Shown here: piece after piece, positions 16,742 through 26,075 of the stretch | How the letters are laid out: each line of letters opens with the position of its first letter | Numbering within the stretch: the first letter of the stretch is position 1 | Source: Ignavibacteriaceae bacterium | Lineage (GTDB): Bacteria; Bacteroidota; Ignavibacteria; Ignavibacteriales; Ignavibacteriaceae | Length of the DNA stretch: 64,000 nt | Assembly: GCA_008933765.1 (NCBI GenBank) | Contig: WBUK01000012.1 | Location: forward strand, 1 to 64,000 | Direction of reading: 5' to 3' | Position numbers and translations under genes: made by a program | Notes under the pieces: model-generated | Databases searched by the model: none | The model's input: the letters and a program-made list of their open reading frames with translations, nothing else | What the model was told of the DNA's origin: nothing

Positions 16742-17263
16742 CGCCCTTACTTCTTCTGTTGGAAGTACAGTGAAACGACTTTTTCCTCTTTATGAATGTG
16801 ATAAAGTAAGGAGGGAGTTCACATTTTAACAGTTGGGCTTATGCCGATTGGGCGCAGGGTGTTTTGTGCATCGATATAAGAAGGTAAAAGAGCATTTCGC
16901 ACTTTTGCATGCCTGCCTTTATCCGCCGGAGATTTTTGCCCAAAGTTTTACACAGAAACCAATGCAATGTGTAGTAAGAAAGTTATGCGTGTCCACTAAA
17001 CTCTTACACAGAATCTGAGACTATCCACTGTAACAAATGCTGTGTTTTCAGTTTCATCCACAGTGCCGTTGAAACACCCGGCGAACTACTAAGGCGATAC
17101 ACAGTAACAAAAGTTGTGTTTTATGGCACAAATCTGCGCTCACAACCCAAGGTTGTGACTTAAGTTATTGCTTCTTGTGAAAAGAAAAATTATGTTTGAG
17201 GTGCATTTTATAAATGCACTAAAATAGTGATTTCACACAAACAACAACTTAAGAGGAACTACA
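16742..17263. other. Gap with gene-end copy and degenerate TACACAG repeats
   Basis: No convincing gene. A copy of the last codons and stop of the SLBB gene (16723-16741) recurs at 16791-16809, displaced 68 bp. Further on, related blocks begin with TACACAG near 16949, 17005 and 17098, and a 26-bp block containing GTAACAAA...TGTGTTTT recurs near 17029 and 17103. The end of the gap holds the leader of the first YD-repeat gene. Confidence 0.6.
17200..17234 (+). promoter_or_regulatory. Shared leader element of YD-repeat genes, copy 1
   Basis: A GTGCATTT/AAATGCAC inverted repeat at about 17201-17219 is followed by ACTAAAATAGTGATTTCA. A closely similar stretch (AATGCACTAAAATTGTG) occurs at 18838-18870 in front of the second paralogue. 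Conservation suggests that regulation was duplicated together with the gene; the factor is unknown. Confidence 0.45.
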
Positions 17264-18470
17264 ATGGAAACCAAACAACCAAAGCGGATGTCTTCTGTTA
17301 TTCACACCGTGTTTTTATTGGGAGCGGGGGTCCTCAGTGCTTTCTGGGTATCAACCGCGCTTTCTGATAATAAATCATTTCCCGACAAGCCGGCACTTTC
17401 AAATAATTATTCCTCTTATTCACCAACCTCTGAAACAGATTCACCGGACTCAACACCCGGAATTTATGTTATTTCTTCAATCATAATTGATAATTCTAAA
17501 GCCGGAAGTTATTATGATAAGAATGGGAAATTCTTATACAATGACTCAAGATTAAACACTTGGTCACCAGATTTTCCAAAATTTGAAAAAATATCTTACT
17601 CTTACGATAAAAACGGAAACCCCATAACACAACTCTGGGATATAGAATCCGAACCGTTTGATTGGTCTAAAGCAAATAAAGTTAACTTTTCTTATGACGA
17701 ACAAGATAACCTTCTTTCTTCAACATCTTATTCTTATGATGGGGACTCCTTAAGTCCAAAGTACTTTAATACCTATACGAATGACAAAAGTGGAAAATTA
17801 CTTATGTCATCTGAAAAAGGATTGATTGGTTTTACCGGAATGTACCCTGATGTATATCTGACTTATGATGAAAATGGAATCCGTCTGACAAAAAAAGACC
17901 GGCGTTTCTCTATGGATAGTTCCATGACAGAAGATAATAACTACATATATACATATACTTTCGATAAAACGGGGAAAAAACTTACTGAATTATGTCAATT
18001 GATTGAAGAGGACAAACTAACAAATGTCTATAAAAAAAAGATTCAGCTATGATAATAATCGAAGATTAGCTGTTAAATATAGACTTGAATGGAAATATAC
18101 TGAGTGGGCACATGAAACTAAAACAATTTATAGTTACGATAACGCCGGAAACATCACTACCGAATTAATCCAAGATAAGGGCGAGAACAATTCATGGTTA
18201 AATTACTTGAAAGATATCTTCACTTATGATAAAGCCGGAAACACCTTAAGTTATGAACGATTTGAATGGCGTGATAGTCTCTGGACTCCTCATACTTTCG
18301 GAGCTGTATTTTCTTATAATAAAGGAAAATCACTGGAGATGATTTCACATAGAGAAGGGGGTGTTTTTGTAACTGTGAAATATCAATTTATTCCCGGAGC
18401 TAAGTTATCAAATAAACCCGTTCTAGATTTGAGAGATCTTAGTGCGTTAAGTGCTAATTTGTATCCTTAA
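17264..18470 (+). pseudogene. YD-repeat membrane-anchored protein, copy 1, frameshifted in an A8 run
   Basis: The first frame (17264-18052, 262 residues) begins with METKQPKR and an N-terminal transmembrane segment (VIHTVFLLGAGVLSAFW), then YD-type repeats such as YSYDKNGNPI. It stops soon after an A8 homopolymer at 18032-18039. Dropping one A joins it to a second open frame (18024-18470) that continues the repeats and ends with the family tail QFIPGAKLSNKP. The paralogue at 18899 reads through the equivalent point (TNSYKRSFNYDD). So the intact gene would be about 400 residues. The break may be genuine, phase-variable, rescued by slippage, or a homopolymer sequencing error. Confidence 0.75.
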
Positions 18471-18898
18471 TACTATAACCTCAACGCTTTTGATATTTTT
18501 GCACTGAGACTAAGAACCCTTAGATATTAATTTGGATCAATAAAACGATACGAACTTACAATTTTTACCAGCTTCCTATCGTGTGCGAAGACTTAGAGAT
18601 TAATTCAAACCAATAAAACGATACGAACTAATGCAGTTTAAGAGATTTAATTCACTTTTGATAGCGAACAGAAATTTTACTTTTGTGGTAATTTCTGACA
18701 TATTGTGGGTAAAATTTATATACAGATTCAATAATGGGGTAATTATGAAAAATTTCGCACTCAAACCAATGGTTTTTTTAGAGCAAAGTTGCTCCTTTTA
18801 CCAATGGTTTTTCAAAAAAAAAGCCTTATATTTAACAGGTGTTTTTTAATGCACTAAAATTGTGTTTTCATCTCATCATCAATTATAACGGAGTAATA
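18471..18898. other. Gap with a 40-bp direct repeat and shared leader
   Basis: A block of about 40 bp (core CAATAAAACGATACGAACT) occurs at 18519-18558 and 18592-18631, displaced 73 bp. ACCAATGGTTTTT occurs twice (about 18766 and 18820), with a GAGCAA/TTGCTC palindrome between. The leader element of the next paralogue lies at 18838-18870. A 72-codon frame at 18631-18849 has no coding character that I trust. Confidence 0.6.
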
Positions 18899-20191
18899 AT
18901 GGAAACCAAACAACAAAAACGGGTATCACCGGTTATTTTAATCTTGTTTGTATCGGTTTTTATTCTCCTTTTGGCTACTTTCGGCTTAGCGGCATTTACC
19001 GATCAGGGCTTTTTTACCGACAATTCATCCCAGTCTTCCGAATCTGATACTCTTAACCCGAAAGATAAAACCGCCGACAATTCGAAATCTGGGATTTATG
19101 TAATTTCGTCAATGATAATAGATAATTCAAAAATTGGCAATTCTTACGATGATAACGGCAAACTCTTGAGTAAAGACCCAAGTTTTGAAAACGAGCCGCA
19201 AAATTTCCTGAAGATCGAAAAAAACTATTACACTTATGATAAAGAAGGAAATATGCTGACCCGGAAAGTTGAAACAGTTAGTTGGGATGGCTTTTCAAGA
19301 ACTACTAACTACAGGTTTTCCTATACTTTCGACAAACATAGAAACCCGCTGACTCAAACCGAGGAAATGCAGTCGGATAATAAAACCTGGCAGGAATCCC
19401 GAAAATTCTTTTTTACCTACGACACTCTGGGTAACCTGCTAACCAAAACTGAATACAGAGGGTCAGAAGGTTCTAAAGACAAAGAAATGAAAACTACTTA
19501 CCTTTATGACAAATCAGGTTACAGATGGATAAATTCGGAAAAAGGGATGAGTAATTTCTCCGAGGGATACCCGGATATTGATTTCACTTATGACGATAAC
19601 GGCAACAGAATAACGAAGAAAGAGCGGGTTATTAGCTGGGATAACACTGTAACAGAAAGCAATTATAATTACACCTATACTTTCGATTCCACCGGGAGAA
19701 AACTTACGGAATTGTGTCAAATGACAAGGGGCGGCGTAACAACAAACTCTTACAAGCGATCATTCAACTATGATGACAAGGGCAGAGAAGAAACCCGAAA
19801 CATCTCTGTTTGGTACAATCAAGGCGCACCCTCAGTAAGCAAAAAAATGTTTATTTATGATAATGCAGGACACACAATTACCGTATTGACTCAATCAAAA
19901 GACGGAAACACTTGGGTTAATTCCGGGAAGAAAGTCTATACTTATGACGATGCCGGGAACACTTTAAGTTACGACGCTTTCATTTTTATTGATAATGCCT
20001 GGTTTACGGAAATTCACGGAAATACTTCGTTCACTTATAATAACGGAAAATCTTTGGAGGTGTTCCACCAAACTGAAGTGGCAAGCTCGTTAACTATGAC
20101 ATATCAGTTTATTCCGGGCGCGAAATTATCGAACAAACCCGGCTCCCGATTGTTCGCATTGCACCTCTACCGCGATAATTTGGAGTTTTAA
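18899..20191 (+). CDS. YD-repeat membrane-anchored protein, copy 2
   Basis: I use ATG 18899 because METKQQKR matches the start of copy 1 and follows a GGAG ribosome-binding motif; an upstream in-frame start at 18839 adds 20 leader-like residues. The 430-residue product has one N-terminal transmembrane helix (VILILFVSVFILLLATFG), a Ser/Asp-rich spacer, then about ten repeats of the form F-x-YDxxGNxLT (for example YTYDKEGNMLT, YTYDDAGNTLSYD) and the tail QFIPGAKLSNKP. Such repeats resemble RHS/YD repeats that form extended beta shells. No toxin tip or immunity partner is present. Function unknown. Confidence 0.8.
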   Translation: METKQQKRVSPVILILFVSVFILLLATFGLAAFTDQGFFTDNSSQSSESDTLNPKDKTADNSKSGIYVISSMIIDNSKIGNSYDDNGKLLSKDPSFENEPQNFLKIEKNYYTYDKEGNMLTRKVETVSWDGFSRTTNYRFSYTFDKHRNPLTQTEEMQSDNKTWQESRKFFFTYDTLGNLLTKTEYRGSEGSKDKEMKTTYLYDKSGYRWINSEKGMSNFSEGYPDIDFTYDDNGNRITKKERVISWDNTVTESNYNYTYTFDSTGRKLTELCQMTRGGVTTNSYKRSFNYDDKGREETRNISVWYNQGAPSVSKKMFIYDNAGHTITVLTQSKDGNTWVNSGKKVYTYDDAGNTLSYDAFIFIDNAWFTEIHGNTSFTYNNGKSLEVFHQTEVASSLTMTYQFIPGAKLSNKPGSRLFALHLYRDNLEF

Positions 20192-20288
20192 ATGGGGCAA
20201 AAGACAGTTTTTCAAAATCACATTAGGTAATTGTTATCCGCTGATTAGCGGGGCTTTATGTAGTTAAAAAAATTATTCAGGAGTAATA

Positions 20289-21557
20289 ATGGAAAAGAAT
20301 AAAAACCGAATAGGCATTAGTGTTATTGGCACCGTGATGGTTATTTCTGTATTGATTGTAATTTTGGGATTTTCGCCGAGCTCAACCTACACTAAAGATG
20401 ACGGAAAAAATCCAATAGTAAGCCAAAAGGAAAAAACAGATACAAGTACCGGCTGGTATGTTATTAGTTCAATTTCTACGGATTTTTTCGATGTTAGTTT
20501 TACTTACGACTCTGCCGGCTATCTTGTGTCTGCTCAAAAAGTAGCCCAGCCGTCCAACCCTACCGAACCTGACATTATTACCAATTACACTTACATTTAT
20601 GATACCGTTAACAACACGATGATGGTCTTTCAGAAAGGTTCAGAGGAAGGTTGGGGAGAGATAAACAGAAAAGCGGTTTATTCTTTTAATGATTTTGGTG
20701 ATGTGGTATCAGTCGAACAGCAATCACTGAATTGGGATGTGGATGAATATTATCCCAATTATTTTAAATATTTTTACAACTACGATGCTAACGGTAATAT
20801 TTTGTCTAAAACTGAAAAGACTTTAACTAATGGCATTTGGTCCAATGAACAAAGGACTCAATATATTTATAATCAGAAAGGAGAGTTAATTCGCCTTGAA
20901 CTTCAATTTAAGGAAAATAATGGTTGGCAAGATGAGCGGAATTACATTTACGAGTTAAAAAACAATGACCGAAAGCTAATTGAAAAATATAATTTACCGT
21001 ATTATCAAATTTTCATCACTGAATTTGGGGATAGGAAATCTTTTGTTAAAGATAGTGTTTTTGGTGATACCATACTTCAAAGAGTTTTTTTTTACGGGGA
21101 GTGGGACAGCGGTACAAGATCAATATATTCGTTCGACACATCCGGTAACCTGTTAACGGAAATTTTAACACAAAGTTTTTCCGAAAATAAATCTATGACT
21201 GAATATAAATCAACGGAGTCTTTCCACTCAGATATCGATTTCCGATATCTTTTAAACGAAGAATGGGAAGATCGTGAACTGAAAAAGATCACATATGATC
21301 AGGCAGGAAACGCAATCTCTTCCAATATATATTTCCGCCAAAATAACAGATGGACAAAAAATGATTTTCTCTGGGAGTTACAAGCAACAATAAACAAAGC
21401 TTATTCTTTAGCACCTATTTACTATAATATCGGTAGGTCACAATTGATGCTTAGAGCCACAACAGCAAAAGTAACTTATAAATTTGTACCTTTAACTAAA
21501 TTTAGAAAATATCCGTTCGAATTAGAGGTGTACAGAAGAGTTAGGTATCCATTATAG
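20289..21557 (+). CDS. YD-repeat membrane-anchored protein, copy 3
   Basis: The 422-residue product has the same plan: basic N-terminus, one transmembrane helix (IGTVMVISVLIVILGF), a polar spacer, then YD-type repeats (FTYDSAGYLVSA, YNYDANGNILSKTEK, YSFDTSGNLLTEIL, ITYDQAGNAISS) and the family end KFVPLTKF. It shares the leader GGAGTAATA directly before the ATG with copy 2. Repeats are more divergent than in copy 2, so it is an older duplicate. Function unknown; it is probably displayed on the periplasmic side of a membrane. Confidence 0.78.
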   Translation: MEKNKNRIGISVIGTVMVISVLIVILGFSPSSTYTKDDGKNPIVSQKEKTDTSTGWYVISSISTDFFDVSFTYDSAGYLVSAQKVAQPSNPTEPDIITNYTYIYDTVNNTMMVFQKGSEEGWGEINRKAVYSFNDFGDVVSVEQQSLNWDVDEYYPNYFKYFYNYDANGNILSKTEKTLTNGIWSNEQRTQYIYNQKGELIRLELQFKENNGWQDERNYIYELKNNDRKLIEKYNLPYYQIFITEFGDRKSFVKDSVFGDTILQRVFFYGEWDSGTRSIYSFDTSGNLLTEILTQSFSENKSMTEYKSTESFHSDIDFRYLLNEEWEDRELKKITYDQAGNAISSNIYFRQNNRWTKNDFLWELQATINKAYSLAPIYYNIGRSQLMLRATTAKVTYKFVPLTKFRKYPFELEVYRRVRYPL

Positions 21558-21634
21558 AATGTAGCGGAGAAATATTTCAGTTGTAAAACTAATCGGTTGA
21601 GTTACTCAGAAAAAAGACTGCAAAGGAATAAATA

Positions 21635-23848
21635 ATGCTAAGAATTAAAAATTTTTACCCCGGTTTCGTAGTGGTACTCTTATTCTGTTTTGTATGTTTT
21701 ATGGTTATTTCCGGTTACGGAAAAAGCATAAGTGATTATACCACCCGTTTTGGAGACCGCAGCCGGGCGAAGCATCTCACGGCTCGAACAAATATTCCCA
21801 TGCACCCCGATTCAATTAATCCTAAAAAGAAATCTGTTTCTACCGGAGGGAAAGGTAAGTTTGTTGTCACATCTGTACTGACACCGGATCGTGAAGTTTT
21901 CTTCACTTACGATAAAAACGGTAAACTGCTTTCACAAGAATTACACTATAAAGATTGGGCTTATGGAAACTGGGTAACATTTTCTAAAATTACTTACACT
22001 TACGATACTTTGGGTAACAGAAATGAACTCCTTCAATATTGGGTAAAAAACAACTGGGTAAATGGTTGGGAAGAAGTTACTATCCCGGAAGAAAACGGAA
22101 AGGTAACCACCCGAATCGTTAGCGATTGGGAGAATAATGGGTGGGTAGTTAGGTCGTCAGAGTCTAAATTAAATATTGACGCACAGGAATTGTTGGATTA
22201 TTTAACTTACAACATTTATGACAGTACAGGACAAAATATTATCTATACCGTGGAAGAGAAGTGGGAAGATTTAGGCAATGGTAATTTTTGTCGTGTAACT
22301 TACACCTATAATTCCGACGGATTATTGATATCAAAGTTAGTAAGAAAAAATGGTTTTTTTAGTTATGACCGTAATGGAGGAATGAAAAAAAAGGATAATG
22401 TAAGTAATTTCGATTATTCAGATTATCTTGGTTCCCTCATCGATTATGATTATTTCCCCGGAGCCAAACCAAAATTCTTTTATGGCATAGAAGGCAGTTT
22501 TTATGATTATGAAAGCGATTATAGTTATGGAGATAAAAGTGAAGAAGTGAATTTTGATTCCCTCATTTTTTACCTCTTAGATTACTCAACAGAGTCTGAC
22601 TTTCCCGATTTCTCCGATCAATGGTATTCCGATAATGAAAGCCTTAATGATTCTACACCTCCCCTCGCTTATGAAGTGGTTAATGATCAGACAGATTTTG
22701 ATAAATCTCTTCTCTATGACACAACAAATTTAGTTAATTATAAAAAATGTATTTACACTTATGATTCAACAGGAGCACTTACATCATTACTAATCAAATC
22801 TTGGGAAAATAATACCTGGGAAGATGAAGTTGTCCAAACTTACTCATATAATGTTTTTAAGAAACTATCGGCAGTTTCCGAAAAGGTTTCGTTGGAATAT
22901 TCGCAACAATCCTTCAGAACCCGCACCTATACTTACGACAGCGCAGGGAATATTCTTTCGATCTCTTTGGTAAGGAAAAATTTCGATAAAGTATTAGATT
23001 CAACCGATCAAATTTTTACATATAATTCAGAGAACAATTTGACCAATATTAACGAAAAAATATGGCATAAAGGAAAGTTAATCAGTTCTCGAATTACCGC
23101 TTATGAATATAATACTGATGAAAAATTGAGTAAAGAGAAAATTAATGTATGGTACAATGATTCGTTGATCTTTTCTGATACAATCAGTTACACTTATAAT
23201 TCAAACGGGAAATTGGTTCAAAAATCAACTCTCAGTTTTTTAACGGATGACTTAACTTCAAACAAATTTTTAAACAACCTCGACTATTTGCTTAAAAATT
23301 TGGACAGCAGCGTAATAAATTGGGAATTTCTTAATCAAGGAGCAGAAGGAGATAATATATTCAATATTTATGATGAATCGGGGAATTTAATCAAAAAAAC
23401 AACTGAAACCCAAGAGTTAAGAGTTACTCCCATTTACGATGAATCAGGAAATTTAATCGGTGGAATTGCAGAAGAAAACAGAGCTGAAAAAAATATTTAC
23501 ATTTACGATAAGTCAGGAAACTTACTCGAAAAAACAACAGAAACCCAAGACTCAAAAACTACTCTCATTTACGATAATTCAGGAAATTTGATTGAAGAAA
23601 TAACAGAAACTATTAAAACCAACAAAGAGGTCACTCCATCAACGAAAATAAATTACACATACGATGAAACCGGAAATACTATATCTGTTGATTTGTACAA
23701 ATATAAAAATAGTAAGTGGGTACTTTCAGATGATTTTAGATCTTTGAATGGGCCGCGCAAAATTACTTATAACAATGGGAAATCAACTCTTGAGATTCCC
23801 ATGTTGCCCACAAAGATAACATACGAATATCTGCCGGAGGCGAAATAA
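21635..23848 (+). CDS. YD-repeat membrane-anchored protein, copy 4 (expanded)
   Basis: Longest paralogue, 737 residues, with an N-terminal hydrophobic segment (GFVVVLLFCFVCFMVISG) and about sixteen YD-type repeats. An acidic, low-complexity insert rich in Tyr/Asp lies at about 240-350. Near 570-680 four short repeats (NIYDESGNLIKKTTE, PIYDESGNLIGG, YIYDKSGNLLEKTTE, LIYDNSGNLIEEITE) are nearly identical and look like recent internal expansion. It ends with the family tail ITYEYLPEAK. It follows copy 3 by 77 bp. Surface scaffold or adhesin-like roles are possible; nothing shows which. Confidence 0.78.
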   Translation: MLRIKNFYPGFVVVLLFCFVCFMVISGYGKSISDYTTRFGDRSRAKHLTARTNIPMHPDSINPKKKSVSTGGKGKFVVTSVLTPDREVFFTYDKNGKLLSQELHYKDWAYGNWVTFSKITYTYDTLGNRNELLQYWVKNNWVNGWEEVTIPEENGKVTTRIVSDWENNGWVVRSSESKLNIDAQELLDYLTYNIYDSTGQNIIYTVEEKWEDLGNGNFCRVTYTYNSDGLLISKLVRKNGFFSYDRNGGMKKKDNVSNFDYSDYLGSLIDYDYFPGAKPKFFYGIEGSFYDYESDYSYGDKSEEVNFDSLIFYLLDYSTESDFPDFSDQWYSDNESLNDSTPPLAYEVVNDQTDFDKSLLYDTTNLVNYKKCIYTYDSTGALTSLLIKSWENNTWEDEVVQTYSYNVFKKLSAVSEKVSLEYSQQSFRTRTYTYDSAGNILSISLVRKNFDKVLDSTDQIFTYNSENNLTNINEKIWHKGKLISSRITAYEYNTDEKLSKEKINVWYNDSLIFSDTISYTYNSNGKLVQKSTLSFLTDDLTSNKFLNNLDYLLKNLDSSVINWEFLNQGAEGDNIFNIYDESGNLIKKTTETQELRVTPIYDESGNLIGGIAEENRAEKNIYIYDKSGNLLEKTTETQDSKTTLIYDNSGNLIEEITETIKTNKEVTPSTKINYTYDETGNTISVDLYKYKNSKWVLSDDFRSLNGPRKITYNNGKSTLEIPMLPTKITYEYLPEAK

Positions 23849-23927
23849 ACCGGTAATAAAGTAAATTTAGATTAATATCCCCTTTTTCAAAGAAGGTTAT
23901 ATCCCAGACAACTAAACCCGAGCTTAT

Positions 23928-24025
23928 TTATTTGCCGATCGGCTTGCGGTCTGATTGCAGAACTATTTGCAAGTCTTGATTGCCGATCTATTTGATAATC
24001 TGATTACAGATATCTATCCAACACC
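23928..24025. repeat. 24-25-bp tandem repeats next to proC
   Basis: Units begin at 23952, 23977 and 24001 with the pattern TGATTGCMGAWCTATTTG plus a short tail; a weaker unit lies at 23928. They fill the gap between the convergent copy 4 and proC genes. No clear terminator is seen there. Confidence 0.75.
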
Positions 24026-24061
24026 CTCCGGCACACATAGGGCAACCTTAACCGCAACCGG

Positions 24062-24865
24062 CTAAGAATACAATTTCTCTGCCTTTTCTGCAGATATTAC
24101 TATTCCTTTTATTAAAGAAGAACTGAAGCCAGAGTGCTCCATCTGGTTCAGCCCGGCAATAGTGCAACCGCGCGGAGTTGTAACTCTATCCACTTCATCC
24201 TCCGGATGGCTGTTTTTCTCCAAAAGAAGTGAAGCGGCGCCTTTTGCCGTTTGTGCCGCCATAAAAAGGGCGTCGTCTGCATGGAAACCGATCTCAATTC
24301 CCCCTTGCGAGGCAGCTCTGATTGCCCTTAAGAAAAATGCAATTCCGCAGGCACAAAGTGCAGTAGCGGGCACCATAAGGTCTTCACGGATAACAATTGC
24401 GGCGCCAAGAGGTTTGAAAAGCTCAACAGCACGATCGAGCGCTTCTTTATCTTCATCGTCTCCGCAGAGGCAGGTCATCGATTCCCGGATAGCAACCGCA
24501 GTGTTCGGCATCGCACGAATAACGGGTATCTTTTTGCTTAATTGAGCCTTCATATCCTTCACCGAAGCGCCCGAAACTATCGAAATAATCTCATGTTTCC
24601 CTTCAACCAGAACGGGGTCAAGCTGTGTCAGGATACCATCGAGGTCTTTCGGAGTAACCGCCACAACAATAATATCAGAATCTTTCACCGCCTGAAGATT
24701 ATCCGTCGTAACCCGCATGCCAAGTTCTTCGAACCTTTTCAGGCTTTCCCGGCTTCTTCTTGTAACAATAATATTTTTTGAATCAATCAAATCCGACTCA
24801 TTCAGCCCCAGCACAATCGCCGAGCCAATATTTCCCGCACCTATTACCGCAATTCGTTTATCCAA
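24062..24865 (-). CDS. proC: Pyrroline-5-carboxylate reductase
   Basis: Last step of proline synthesis: NAD(P)H-dependent reduction of pyrroline-5-carboxylate. The 267 residues match the family. The Rossmann motif AVIGAGNIGSAIV is at the N-terminus; RAMPNTAVAIRESM is the family signature, and the C-terminal all-alpha part contains TTPRGCTIAGLNQMEHSGF, close to the family's TSPGGTT region. It stands alone on the minus strand. The start ATG at 24865 follows AGGAGAAAT. Confidence 0.95.
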   Translation of the reverse strand: MDKRIAVIGAGNIGSAIVLGLNESDLIDSKNIIVTRRSRESLKRFEELGMRVTTDNLQAVKDSDIIVVAVTPKDLDGILTQLDPVLVEGKHEIISIVSGASVKDMKAQLSKKIPVIRAMPNTAVAIRESMTCLCGDDEDKEALDRAVELFKPLGAAIVIREDLMVPATALCACGIAFFLRAIRAASQGGIEIGFHADDALFMAAQTAKGAASLLLEKNSHPEDEVDRVTTPRGCTIAGLNQMEHSGFSSSLIKGIVISAEKAEKLYS

Positions 24866-25323
24866 TATTTCTCCTTATAATTAATTTATATCAGAACAAT
24901 TATTTTTTTAAATGAGTTTAGTTATGATACACACCCGGTCACTTTCAAAAACTCCTCCTGTTTTTCAGGGCATCTTTTTCCCTGTGAACATTGCGTTGGT
25001 TTTATTACCCAACAAAGATAAATACTGAAAATTTAGTTTCTTAAGAGCAATTATGTAAACCATATACATGGTCTTAAAATTCCTCAAAATTGAGAATTTA
25101 CCATTTTCATCCTACTGTTTTAGTTGTTAGAGTAGCACAAAACTGTTGCCAAAGGTAGGATAAATAGAGTGGAATAAATATCTTGTTTTGGATACTTATC
25201 CTAAGTTGTGTAGATCATAAATCTCTCACCGATAATAAAATCCTCAAAAAAGGCGGAACCCCAATAAAAAAGTTTAGATTTAATCGAAATAATAAAAAAT
25301 TAACTTCGCAGTACCAATTTTTA
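24866..25323. other. AT-rich gap at the left edge of the defence island
   Basis: The gap contains a remnant of a nuclease gene (separate entry) but no intact gene. No copy of the tRNA-Ser 3' end, which would mark an attachment site, could be seen here. Confidence 0.5.
24922..25010 (-). pseudogene. Remnant of a second copy of the PD-(D/E)XK-type gene (3' part)
   Basis: Minus-strand translation from about 24984 to a TAA at 24922-24924 gives QGKRCPEKQEEFLKVTGCVS. The intact gene at 27744-28313 has KGKGYPETPEKFLKVTGGKY at the same place, so 11 of 20 residues agree. Upstream the match fades (VIKPTQCSQ). No full frame survives. It shows that the two-gene unit, or part of it, was once present twice around the restriction-modification genes. 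Confidence 0.6.
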
Positions 25324-25989
25324 CTATTTAAGAATAAAAATCACATCAGAAATTGGGGTGAATTTTTGTCTTTTCTCTGGAAATTCAAACTCCACACATA
25401 GGTCTTCTGTCTTTTTTAAGTGAAATTCTTCAATAAACCTATTTATTGAGGGTTCTAATAGTTCAAGATTTCTCTTGAGTTTCCACGATTGTGAAAAATC
25501 TTCAGTATCAATGACAACAAGGTACAGCCGATTCTCAGCTCCGAATCGTTGCCTGCCCTGATTTTCATATAACCATTTCGCAAGAATAGCAGGTTTATGC
25601 CGAACTTCATTAACAATGCTCAGGTTCTGATTCTTCAGCTTTTGTAAAACTAAGTTGCTTTCCGGTGTATTTCTATCTTTTAGTTTTTCCATTATTTCGT
25701 AACGAATATCCTCATTTGCACTTTCTTTATTATAAACTATTCCCAGTATTTTAGCCTCTGATTTTAAAAAATTCAATTCTGTACCAAAGCCTTTTTCTTT
25801 TCTTTTTAAATTCAAATAAGCTTTTGGGAAATATGTAACTTTCAGGTCAAAAGGTATATTGTTAATGAAAAAATCAACACTTTTAATTTGACCTATTGCA
25901 GGTAAAACTAAGAGATTTGATTTGAATATATGCTCGATTAAGATACTCGACCAATGATTATACCAGCTGCTCAGAATGTAACTTTGCAC
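25324..25989 (-). CDS. Probable type II restriction endonuclease (PD-(D/E)XK-like)
   Basis: I do not recognise the exact family. It lies 86 bp below a DNA methyltransferase in the same direction and has a nuclease-like core: SVDFFINNIPFDLKVT, which fits D-x8-DxK of the PD-(D/E)XK fold. The first canonical start is GTG 25989 (221 residues). The same frame, however, is open and protein-like upstream (LIKQYVKAISSYDVL...) up to the methyltransferase stop, with no ATG, GTG or TTG; CTG at 26067 or ATT at 26064 (six bases after AGG) would add about 26 residues. Base composition is clearly AT-rich. Restriction function is inferred from context and motif. Confidence 0.62.
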   Translation of the reverse strand: MQSYILSSWYNHWSSILIEHIFKSNLLVLPAIGQIKSVDFFINNIPFDLKVTYFPKAYLNLKRKEKGFGTELNFLKSEAKILGIVYNKESANEDIRYEIMEKLKDRNTPESNLVLQKLKNQNLSIVNEVRHKPAILAKWLYENQGRQRFGAENRLYLVVIDTEDFSQSWKLKRNLELLEPSINRFIEEFHLKKTEDLCVEFEFPEKRQKFTPISDVIFILK

Positions 25990-26075
25990 TTTTCGGCTTA
26001 TTTCTACATCAAACTTAGAACACAGTACATCATACGATGAAATTGCTTTGACATATTGCTTAATCAGGAACCTAT

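Noticed and set aside
18631..18849. A 72-codon frame before YD copy 2
   Set aside because: Low-complexity leader sequence; the second half resembles a duplicated leader rather than a protein.
17264..23848. Polymorphic RHS toxin system
   Set aside because: No C-terminal toxin domain, no immunity gene and no secretion-related start; the proteins are membrane-anchored and end in the repeat family tail.
24866..25323. Attachment-site copy of the tRNA-Ser 3' end
   Set aside because: No stretch matching GCGGGTTCGAATCCCGC or the acceptor end was found at the far edge of the island.
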